A DNA stretch of 64,000 nucleotides, from positions 29,358,094 to 29,422,093 of the forward strand of contig CM046857.1 of assembly GCA_025617745.1 (NCBI GenBank), in the 5' to 3' direction. A model generated the notes under the pieces. It did not search any database, was not told the origin of the DNA, and worked only from the letters and a program-made list of their open reading frames with translations. Position 1 is the stretch's first letter. Every line of letters starts with the position of its first letter. The position numbers and the translations under genes were made by a program. The stretch comes from Heliocidaris erythrogramma. Its lineage: Eukaryota; Echinodermata; Echinoidea; Camarodonta; Echinometridae. Shown one piece after another: positions 35,001-44,602 of the stretch.

Positions 35001-36358
35001 TCCGTGACATATCTTGCGAGCTCCTCTTCCATTTGCAGATTTTCCCTGTACTGAAAACAGTTTTCATTTATCATATATAGATAAAATCATTTCTATTATG
35101 CTTTCACACAAAACCCAGGCTGCAAAGGAAAATGAAAATTTATGAATTTTTGTGTACAGAACTGCCAATTTGTATTTAATTAATTACATCCTCAAAAGTT
35201 CATAACTTTCTTATTTCTTTTCGGATTTTCCTCAAACTTTCATTGATCTGTTTCTTTAATTTTCTGCTTCTTTCAAACTAACTTAATAACAGAGTGGACC
35301 TTTCCCTTTAAATGTCAGAAATTATCATGCTATTTTTGTACTAATTGTGTGGGCTAACAAGGCGAGAAGCATTCGTTTATCTTGGAGCTCCAGTGCTGTT
35401 CGGATTAAGTTTTGCTTATTATAATTTATTTCTGAATTCAGGGAGATGTCAGTTTTCTTCCTGGTAACCTGTATTATACAAGATGCACTTCAACTTCAAC
35501 TGAGAAGCAAATAAATGCAATGAAATGAAATGAAACAGTCAACTTACTCTGCATAGTCCTTGAAGTCGCTGAGATACTGGAAGACATTGGTGAGGCTGAT
35601 ATACAACCCTACATACAGGGTCAGAGAAATGAGACCCAGAGCCAAGGTAGATCTAGTCAGGTACTCCCGATCCCACAACAACAACCAAAGCATATTGGCC
35701 ACATTGTTGATCATGTAACTGTTCAAGAACATTGTCGTGGTGACCGGTGGGTTTAGGAAGACCGGCCCTCGGCTGTTGGAGCGACATAAGGTCGTCAAGA
35801 CGTAGATGATCCAGGCGAAGTTCCACAAGTAGATCAGACCCCATATGCTGAAGGTATAACCTGCGGGTGTAACAGGGGTCGGGTATTTCTTCGAGATGTT
35901 AGCGACTGTACTCCTGAACCATCCTGCGAGAAGGAAAAAGGGAAAAAGAGGCCAAATAATTTCTAAGACAATAAGTTAACTTTCTTTCAAATGAAAGCTG
36001 CTTTTGGTTCATATTTTGGTTGGTTGCATCGACAGATGGTGCAATAATATTTTAATAATTCATGATTCATAATTACCAATAAGGTTCATAAAAGTGTTTC
36101 TAATATAAACGCTTTATAAAGTTTATAACACGTCCTTCCCATTCTCCCCTTCTTTTCATCTAGTTTCTCTTTTCATCATTGGATGGAGAGGGAAGCACGT
36201 GCCCCCGTGCCCCACCCCCCCCCCCTCCCCCATAGCTACTCCACAATTTTACCTAACGACAGCGGGTTATCAGGACCAATAGCCGCCTGGAAGTTTACGA
36301 ACTGGAGAAAAAGAAAGACGATGAGGGTGCAAAACGAAGACACGACCACGGATTCCAT
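32056..36358 (-). CDS. TspO/MBR-like multipass membrane protein, minus-strand paralogue, complete
   Basis: Four exons on the minus strand, 36358-36253, 35923-35548, 34418-34296 and 32374-32056. All have GT-AG borders and join in frame to 307 residues. Exon 1 encodes MESVVVSS plus a hydrophobic segment (signal anchor or first span). Later exons supply PAGYTFSIWGLIYLWNF, NNVANMLWLLLWDREYL, NGLAIYAAWTTAASLVN, a long hydrophobic stretch and IWALAGIMVAN. This order and the WTxxASLVN element resemble TspO/MBR proteins (compare LPYxAWxxFAxxLN). The protein belongs to a widespread uncharacterised eukaryotic family. It likely sits in an internal or plasma membrane with seven or eight spans; substrate unknown. 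It converges on its plus-strand paralogue about 5 kb away. Transposons occupy the last two introns without damaging exons. Confidence 0.88.
32768..34162. mobile_element. Motif-array transposon (AAAAATGCCAGAGGT family) with 8-bp target duplication
   Basis: Flanked by the exact direct repeat TATAATAG at 32760-32767 and 34163-34170. The left side (32778-33080) is an array of about twenty 15-bp units GTAAAAATGCCAGAG. The right side (34030-34160) has about eight units in inverse orientation, and ends CTGGCACCG. The middle contains homopolymers and a second kind of array (33648-33800). It lies in the last intron of the minus-strand TspO-like gene. Because 15 is divisible by 3, the array stays open in all frames. 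The resulting VKMPE-repeat peptides are artefacts. Confidence 0.75.
33640..33805. repeat. ATTCCGAAGGTTC short-motif array
   Basis: About eight degenerate copies of (T)ATTCCGAAGGTTC(A/G)T within the centre of the 32768-34162 element, all in the same orientation. Possibly a nested remnant of a third motif-array element. Confidence 0.6.
34430..34889. other. Intron sequence, nothing recognised
   Basis: AT-rich part of intron 2 of the minus-strand membrane gene. Confidence 0.4.
34890..35313. mobile_element. Fold-back MITE in intron 2 of the minus-strand gene
   Basis: The left arm AAAGTCCACCCTGATATTAA and the inverse of the right arm AAAGGTCCACTCTGTTATTAA match. The match continues through AAGAAGC.GAA and GAAACAGAT...TGAAAGTTTGAG. 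Arms are about 130 bases and the right end is CCCTTTAAA. Non-coding. Confidence 0.75.
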
Positions 36359-36529
36359 CTTGGATTGACCTACATAACCGTAAAGAGAGAAGAAAAAACA
36401 ACATTTTCCCAACATGGAAAACGATCTTAAAAAATAAACCTAATAAGAAATTTCACCTTTCTTAGTGGTCACTTAAGAGGCTTTGTCCTATTACAAAGTC
36501 TGTCTAAGATTTTGATACTTGAAACTTTT

Positions 36530-36693
36530 CAGGGCCCCGTTGCATAAAACGTACCATTAACGGTAACTTTGCCATCAATGGTAACTCCCATGGAAACCTC
36601 GATTTTGATTGGCTGTTGAGTGATGTTACCAATGTAGTTACCATTGATAGCAGAGTTACCATTAATGGTAAGTTTTTATGCAACGGGGCCCTG
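36530..36693. mobile_element. Palindromic MITE with CAGGGCCCCGTTGCATAAAA ends
   Basis: Perfect inverted ends CAGGGCCCCGTTGCATAAAA. Internal GGTAACT / AGTTACC motifs are repeated in both orientations (ACCATTAACGGTAA, TTACCATTAATGGTAA). It lies just upstream of the minus-strand TspO-like gene. Confidence 0.85.
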
Positions 36694-37764
36694 GTGTTTA
36701 ATTACAACATGTCCATCAGTCCAATAATTAGAATTTGAAGAGTCAGAATTAATCATGCATGCCTACTCGTAAAAATACTTATACATGTACTGGCGGAGGA
36801 TTGATTTGTACCTTTTAACGGAATGCATAGGTCAGGGCATGCAACTTCAATTCCATACAAGAACGGTTCACTCTCATTGTGCATCGTAAGTTGCACACAA
36901 AATTGTATACTGCAAGAAACATTAATGGAGATTGACTATCAGAGTCTAGGACGATGCATAAGTGTCATAATATTTATTTGCCCAATGGGTTAATTTCTAT
37001 TAAGATATAATTGAGAAAAAACTCCTCAGCTTAATAAATATTACGATTTACTATATTCGGCAAAAAAATTTCACTGTCACTGGCTGATGTTCAAAATAGA
37101 TTACAGTGAATCTGATAGGAAAGTAACCGTTAAATGAATAGTCAACGTATTAAAAAAAACTGTTAAAAAGTTAAGGTTTGCAACCATAAAAGAAAAGAAC
37201 AATTTAATACCCAAAATGGACAACTTATGGTTTTCTTTGTTATGCATAACTACGATACGATGCTGATTTGTTACTATAGATTAATTAGCTAAGAATATGT
37301 GATTGACAATGATTACATTATACTAAACTGATGGTGGTATTGGAGGAAATAAGGCTAGCTTGTTGAGAGAGAACAGGGGATAATTATTAATTAGAAGTTT
37401 GTGTAAAACATGAAAGGTCAAAGTCTAGAAATATTCATGGAACGGTTCCAAGTAGGCTAACATACATACATTATCACGTATTATGTTTCTCCATTCATGT
37501 GATCAAGAAGTGTTTAAAATATCTAGAATTATTTGATTAGCGTTGGACAAAGTTTCTTGGAGATATCTAATCGATACATTATGATTACAATGCGTATCTG
37601 AGCTGGCATGCAGCAGAGGAGGGGAAAGGGGGGGGGGGGTGACACTCCCCATTTGCAATTTTCTCGTTCGAAATCTTTATTGGCTATCGGCAAATTAACT
37701 TTACTTAGATGATCTTTCAGCAAAATTATAATCTGGCAACCACTCTTCACGTTTTTTGTTTTGT
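36694..37764. other. Intergenic, likely promoter side of the minus-strand gene
   Basis: AT-rich with no recognisable coding sequence. Poly-G near 37627-37640. Confidence 0.4.
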
Positions 37765-38055
37765 TACCCACGGCCACGCCGATGAAATCGGCAGGGTTAT
37801 GTAAAGGGCTCCGTACGTTTGTTTGTTTGTTTGTTTGTGTACAAGATAACTAGGGAACGGGTAAACAGATTTGCACCAAATTTTCAGGGAATGTTCGGAT
37901 AGTGACAGGAAAGAATCGATTAGATTTTGGTGATGATGGTGATGAACCCTGCAAATTCTGTGTGACCTTGAAGTTTTGACCCCATAGTAAAGTATATGAA
38001 CTTCAGTTCGGATAGTGACAGGAAAGAATCGATTAGATTTTGGTGATGATCTGTT
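37765..38055. repeat. Dispersed repeat with CGCCGATGAAATCGGC hairpin
   Basis: Starts ACGCCGATGAAATCGGCAGG (a small hairpin), then CCGTACG(TTTG)n, ACCAAATTTTCAGG and two direct copies of TTCGGATAGTGACAGGAAAG...GATTAGATTTTGGTGATGAT (near 37894 and 38008). Same layout as 10752-11240 and 58446-59412. Confidence 0.65.
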
Positions 38056-39589
38056 GACGCCTGCAAATCATTAAGGCTTTTTTCAGTTATGTATAGTGCC
38101 TAAATAAACAGCAATGACATTTCTTTTGAATTGATAATGGCAGGTCATAAAACTCTGGGAATGCATTGCAACACGTAGTAGAATTAATTGGAAACTTATA
38201 AAAAGAAGGATTGATCGAGGTGTTATTGCCCCTGATATTATGCAAGAACTAAAAACTGCTGTGATTTATAATAGGCCCTATTCAAATTTATGAGGAACAT
38301 TGGTAGACTTTTGAGCTTGGGTATAATAGGCAGCATTGGTATTGTTTGGTAGTTTCGCAATTTGCAGGGCCTTTATTCAGACCTCTAACAAAATCATCAG
38401 TAAATTTTAAGGGCAACAGATCTCAATTTTTTTCTTTCTTGTTTCCGGAATTTGAAGTGTGAAAAGGTATATTATTTCCTTGTAATAGGCACAATAACGT
38501 TTACCTCACAACAGCTGAACTTCAAGTAAAGAGGTATAGATGAATTAAGTTACACCCATGCTGGTTTTTACAATGCAAAAAGATCCGCTATAGCATTTTC
38601 TGGTAGGATCCATGGCTATAGTGACAGTTATTTTGAATGAATAGTGACATACCATTTAACTTTAGACATGCATCATAACCATTGTATCAGAAGTTGGAAA
38701 CTTGATTCAATGTAGGGCTGATTATGCAAGAGCCAATACTGCTGGGATTCACATTGTCTCAAAGATGGAAACATTTTTTTTACTCTCTTTTGTCAACTTG
38801 ACGAACAATGATAATTGCCCTAGGACGTTTGTGAATGTTAAGAACTTTGTATCAATTAATTCTATGAGCTTGTATATAAGAGCCAGAATTTGTAATGTTC
38901 GGGAATCCCACAGACTCTGGCGGCATTTTGGAGTAATTCATGCCTTTTGACCTTTTTTTTTTTTTTTTTTTAAATTGTGTTCCTAAGTGGATGATGTCCG
39001 TAGGCTATTACAACGTACAGGCCATTTACTGAAAAAAACTTTTTTTTATTTTTATGAATGGCAAAGCATTTTGTTGAAAGTTTATAGGGGCACGTGTCAT
39101 TTGTTTTGGAGTAATAAAGGTATGGCAACGAAGGTTGCTATATCCATCAAGTATCAGTAGATATCACAATAAAGGCACAGTGGTATACCACCTATTATTG
39201 TTTGGCGATCTGGTCTCTTGCCTTTCGGCTTTTGGAAGGTTTTTTTTTTTTAAACCACATTTCAAACAAAGTTTAATTAAATTTATTTTGAGGTGTCTGT
39301 AAACTTCTTAACATGACATAGTCCGTTTATAGAAAGTGTAAGGAAACTTGCTGGTGTTCTTTTTTCCGCTCAGAGTTTGGTCATAAGCAGTTGTATTATG
39401 AAGGGCGCGAAGCTGTGTATATTTTTAACTTCTATTATTTGTTTCCAAAAGGGAGAAGGATTTTTACCAATGGAATCTTTTATTCAGCCATAATTTATTA
39501 GCTGCAGAGTACAGGAAAACAAACCTGTTTTCTCTATTTATCAATTGCTTTAGATTTTTTTTTTTTTTGTGTGTGTAAAATGACAGTGA
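38056..39589. other. Possible 5' region of the downstream LINE
   Basis: No clean gene. The sequence becomes richer in plus-strand open frames approaching 39590. The 5' end of the Tx1/L1-like element could not be located, and no target duplication was found. Confidence 0.3.
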
Positions 39590-39952
39590 ATGATTATATT
39601 AGTCAGTTTCTTTATTCTTATTAATAGGAGAAGGGTCCGGGAAATCGAAGTCATGTTATCCCCCCTTCTCTTTCTTCCTGACAAGGAAGTGCTTACTCCT
39701 TGGGGATGGGAGGGAAGGAGGTTTGGGTTTTGGAATGGAGGGGTGGGAAGTTCTACTTGTGTGGGGGTACCGAAACACATCGAATGCATTAGTAGGAATA
39801 AAAGGGTCTTTCACTTCAATAGTTATCGCTATCCAAAGAAACAGAGTGCAAAGGAAAGTGTTTTTTATGCTGCATGTCTGGCTCTCCATATAGCAGCTCA
39901 ATTGTATAAGAGAACGCTTGGTTCAGCTTTACCACTTTTACGAGAGCTATGA
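39590..39952 (+). CDS. Putative LINE ORF1 C-terminal part
   Basis: This 120-codon frame ends with TGA at 39950-39952. That stop overlaps the ATG of the endonuclease/reverse transcriptase frame in the tetranucleotide ATGA, the arrangement expected of consecutive LINE frames. The product contains a Trp/Gly-rich stretch, then a basic Arg/Lys/Tyr region (NSYRYPKKQSAKES), and matches no domain I recognise. The true start is uncertain. The assignment to ORF1 rests on position and overlap. Confidence 0.4.
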   Translation: MIILVSFFILINRRRVREIEVMLSPLLFLPDKEVLTPWGWEGRRFGFWNGGVGSSTCVGVPKHIECISRNKRVFHFNSYRYPKKQSAKESVFYAACLALHIAAQLYKRTLGSALPLLREL

Positions 39953-42900
39953 TGGGTACGAATGTTAATTGTAAACTATGTTCGCTTAATGTAAGAGGAA
40001 TTAGGGAAAGTACTAAAAGGGGTGGGGTTTTTTCATGGTGCAGAGAAAGGGGTGACGTTATTTTTCTTCAAGAAACGTTTAGTTCAAAGGATACAGAGGA
40101 CAGGTGGAGCTCAATGTGGGATGGGTTATGCTTTTATAGTCACGGTTCTGTTCACAGTAGAGGCGTTCTTATTTTAATAAAAGATTCAGTGGACTTCAAA
40201 GTCATAAAAATAGAGAGGGATGATAGTGGGCGTTTTATAATAATAGACTGTGAAATTCAAGGGTATATAATTGTCTTATGTAATGTTTACTTTCCCACGA
40301 GAGATAAAGAGAAAAAACAAATAGAAATGATTCAAGACTTACGGAAGAGGTTTAATAGAATTAACAACAAAAGTCATATTATAATAGGAGGGGATTTCAA
40401 TTTGATTATGAATAATAATTTAGACTATAGCGGAAGGGTACTGCAAACTATCAGTAAATTTAGTAAAGAAGTAACTGAGTTCATGGAAGAGTTTCATATA
40501 TCAGATATATGGCGAGAAAGAAATCCCTTGAAAAAACAATACACTTATACAAAACAAAATCCATTTATGCAGAGTCGATTAGACTATTGGCTAATGTCTG
40601 AAAATATGCAAGGATTGGTTACAAAGTGTGAGATAGTTCATTCATTAGCACCTGACCACTCAGCAATACTCTTGACTCTTTATGACAAAACAGAAAATAA
40701 TATAGGGCAAAAATCAAAAGGATCTTATTGGAAATTCAACAACAGCCTTTGCACAAACGTAGATTTTGTTAAACAGTTGAAAGAAGAGATAATTAATTTG
40801 GAAAAAGATTTACAACTAGAAATTAAAGACAAGAGAGTCCTCTGGGACTTTATGAAAATGAAAATAAGAAGTTTTACACAAGCTTTTTCAAAGAAATTAG
40901 CTGTAGAAAGAAAACAAAAAAGGGAGCTCCTTGACAAAGAAGTAGCGGATTTAGAAATAAGTCTTGCTGAAGGAGTTACAGAAAGAAAATTGGAAGCATT
41001 AAAAAAGAAAAAGGAAGAGTTAGTAGCTTGTTATAATTACATTAATGAAGGGATAAAAATACGTTCTAGGGCAACTTGGTATGAAAGTGGGGAAAGGGAC
41101 ACAAGATATTTTAGTCAATTGCTACAAACAAATAAAAAAAAGTGTGTCATAAAGAATTTAGTAACTGAGGATGGTCAAATGATTGATAAAGAAAGGGAAG
41201 TTCTGAATTTGATTAAGATATTTTATTCAAAACTTTACTCTAAAGAGATAAATGAAGACATAAATGTATCAGACACAGATCTTTTCAAAAATTTACCGTC
41301 TTTATCAAGGGAGAGTATACAAAATTGTGAAGGAGGAATATTAGAAGGGGAATGTTATGCAGTGCTAAAAGGAATGAAACAAAACAAGTCACCTGGAAAT
41401 GATGGACTAACAGTCGAATTTTATATTACATTCTGGGCAGAAATAAAAGATATGTTATTAGGGGCCTTAAATGATGCTTTTAAGTCAGGTGAACTATCAG
41501 CTTCACAGAAACAAGCAGTAGTCATTCTGATTGCCAAAGATGGGAAAGATCCGCATTTACTAAAAAATTATCGGCCAATATCTTTATTAAATATTGATTA
41601 TAAAATTGTTTCAAAAGTAATAGCTACAAGAATAAAAGGAGTTTTGGAAAATATAATTTCAACAGATCAAATAGGGTTTATGAACGGTAGAACTATAGGA
41701 GAAGCGATTCGAATAATAGACGATGTGATTTTCCACACGTCTCAATATAAATTGCCAGGGTATTTAATTGCAGTTGACTTTCAAAAGGCATTTGATTCGG
41801 GTCACATGTTTTTTTAAATAAAGTATTATGCTCTTATAACTTCGGCCCGGAATTTCGCAGATGGGTGGAAGTTCTATACAAAAATGCACAAAGTTGTATT
41901 TTTAATGGAGGGATGTCGACGGGGTATTTTGAAGTACAAAGAGGCGTAAGACAGGGAGATCCCCTCTCTCCTTATTTATTTATCTTATGTATAGAAATAT
42001 TAGCCCATAATATAAGACATGACAGGGAAACCAAAGGTATTTGTTTCGGAAAGGATGAGGTTAAGCAAGTCATGTATGCGGATGACATGACCCTCTTTGT
42101 TCAAGATAAAGTTTCCATTTTAAGAGTAATTAGATTATTAGAGAATTTCAGAATGCTTTCCGGACTTCAAATTAACAAGGAGAAAACAAAAATTCTTTTG
42201 TTAGGATCCTTGCATGGGAAGTCTTATGGAATGCCCCTAGGTCAAAAAAGTTGATTTTGTAAAAATATTAGGTGTTGTATTTTCCTTAGATATAGAAGTA
42301 AAAGAAAGTTTGAACTACAAGGAGATATTAAGTAAAATTAAAAAGCTTTTGGGTTGGTGGAAGCAAAGGGACCTAACAATGATGGGAAAATACAGTTATT
42401 GAAGTTGTTTGAATATTCTAAATTTATTTATGCAGCATCCCTCACACCGGTCCCAAAATGGGTTTTTGAACATTTAGATAAGATAACTTTTGAATTTTTG
42501 TGGAGAGGAAGAAATAAAATTCATAAAAACACAATGTATTTAGATTACCATTTCGGAGGTCTAAAAATGATGAATTTTGAATTACTGATTAAAGCCCAGA
42601 GGGTTATGTGGGTCAAGAAACTTATGGAAAACAATGATATGAAATGGAAGCAGTATTTTAATTATGTTACAAAACATTTAGGAGGAAATCTCATTTTCTC
42701 ATGTGATTATTTATTGGGTTTATTGAACGTAACGCTGCCAAAATTTTATACTGATATATTGGAAATATGGATGGAAACCAGAAACTTCCGAACGAATTGT
42801 GAACCATACAAAGGAAATGAAATAATGTTTAATAATAAATTCATAAGAATCAAAGGGAAGTGTATATTTGATAAAAATCTATTTGACAAAAAAATATTTC

Positions 42901-43735
42901 GAGTAAAACATATAATGGATCATAATGGGAACTTACGATTATACTCATACTTTAAACAGCGAGGTTTAAACGTAAAAGATTTTGAATTGATACAGATGAT
43001 TTATAAGACGCTTCCATTTAGCTGGAAAAGAACATAAATAAAGATGGCGATACTGTTCCTGATGATAGGGGTATTGCTTTTCTAATCGGTAAAAAAAATG
43101 TATCAATAGCTAATATTAATTCAAAACAAATCTATAGGGAATTTCTCTCCAAGAAATCGGCCGCTCCCAGTGTTTTCACAAGAATAAGATGTAATTATGG
43201 ACTTGTAGATAAAGATATAGAAATCCTTTTTAAAAGACCAAGACAGTGTACACTCAATAGCCGACTTAGGGAGTTCCAATTCAAATTGTTGCACGGTATT
43301 ATTTACACAAATCAACATTTACATTTATTCGGAATGGTTGATTCAAATTTATGTAGCTTCTGTAAAAAAAGAAGAGGAGACTTACCGTCATTTATTTTTT
43401 GAATGCGAAAGAGTGAGATTAATATGGAGAAACTGTAAAAATTTTTAACTTCATATCTCTGATTAATTTAAGTTGGAAAGAAATATTATTTGGGATAAAA
43501 TTACGGGAACAAGGAAAAGAACAATTGGTTAATCATTTTATAATTCTAGTAAAATACTTGGTATTTAGGGGAAGAGAAAAAACGTCAGAAATAAATATAG
43601 ATAAAATAAAATGCACGTTTGGAGAAGAAGAAAGAGAGGAAAGAAAATTGGCAGTAGGAAGAAATAAATATCCCTTACATTTAAGAAAATGGGAAAATTG
43701 GGAAAATTGGGGGAGAGCTAGATGGAGAGCTTGAT
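39949..43735 (+). mobile_element. Tx1/L1-clade LINE ORF2: APE endonuclease and reverse transcriptase, frame-broken
   Basis: The first segment (39949-41817) has an apurinic-type endonuclease with LNVRGI, FLQETFS, GGDFNL, SRLDYWL and APDHSAILL. The reverse transcriptase starts with NKSPGNDGL, KNYRPISLLNIDYKI, DQIGFM and DFQKAFD. The catalytic YADDM follows in the next frame (41865-42254), after QRGVRQGDPLSPYLF. A third segment (42354-43037) has QLLKLFEYSKFIYAA and WRGRNKI. The last part (about 43060-43430) ends in a CxxC...HxxxxC knuckle (CSFC ... HLFFEC). Three of the breaks fall in homopolymers (T7 at about 41809, A6 at about 42245, A7 near 43364). All motifs are conserved, so the element could be intact if these are sequencing errors. 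Domain order is that of the L1/Tx1 group. Confidence 0.88.
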
Positions 43736-44102
43736 ATGGAGCAAAGTACAAAGGCTGAACCTTTATGTTAAAACTTTTCACTTTCAGTTATTTTATACTT
43801 TCTATAATGGAGTAGGATAGTCAGTAAAATTTCATGCTTTTCATCCCCACACAGGTAGAACTTCAAGGGACGGGTGGGGAGGAGGAAAGGGGGAAGGGGG
43901 GGGGAGAAGGAAGGGGTTCGGGTTGGGGATGAAGGACCTTGTTTGTCCGGTGGTTAGAGAGGATGGAACTGAGGGGGGTGGGAGTCGAGGGTGAAGTGGG
44001 GATTTTTAATAAAAGGATTACTCAGGGCTTCACCCTGATAGCAGAAAGTGTTTAAAAAGGACGTTATATTTACGTCGGTTTTCGTCTTTTTTACGTCCTG
44101 TA
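43736..44102. other. LINE 3' region and gap flank
   Basis: G-rich sequence (GGAGGAAAGGGGGAAGGGG and similar) near 43870-44010, then a CGTCGGTTTTCGTC stretch up to the gap. No gene. The end of the LINE is not defined. Confidence 0.4.
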
Positions 44103-44602
44103 NNNNNNNNNNNNNNNNNNNNNNNNNNNNNNNNNNNNNNNNNNNNNNNNNNNNNNNNNNNNNNNNNNNNNNNNNNNNNNNNNNNNNNNNNNNNNNNNNN
44201 NNNNNNNNNNNNNNNNNNNNNNNNNNNNNNNNNNNNNNNNNNNNNNNNNNNNNNNNNNNNNNNNNNNNNNNNNNNNNNNNNNNNNNNNNNNNNNNNNNNN
44301 NNNNNNNNNNNNNNNNNNNNNNNNNNNNNNNNNNNNNNNNNNNNNNNNNNNNNNNNNNNNNNNNNNNNNNNNNNNNNNNNNNNNNNNNNNNNNNNNNNNN
44401 NNNNNNNNNNNNNNNNNNNNNNNNNNNNNNNNNNNNNNNNNNNNNNNNNNNNNNNNNNNNNNNNNNNNNNNNNNNNNNNNNNNNNNNNNNNNNNNNNNNN
44501 NNNNNNNNNNNNNNNNNNNNNNNNNNNNNNNNNNNNNNNNNNNNNNNNNNNNNNNNNNNNNNNNNNNNNNNNNNNNNNNNNNNNNNNNNNNNNNNNNNNN
44601 NN
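44103..44602. other. Assembly gap of 500 N
   Basis: Exactly 500 undetermined bases, the conventional size for a gap of unknown length. The left end of the DIRS element should lie in or before it. Open frames crossing it are meaningless. Confidence 1.
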
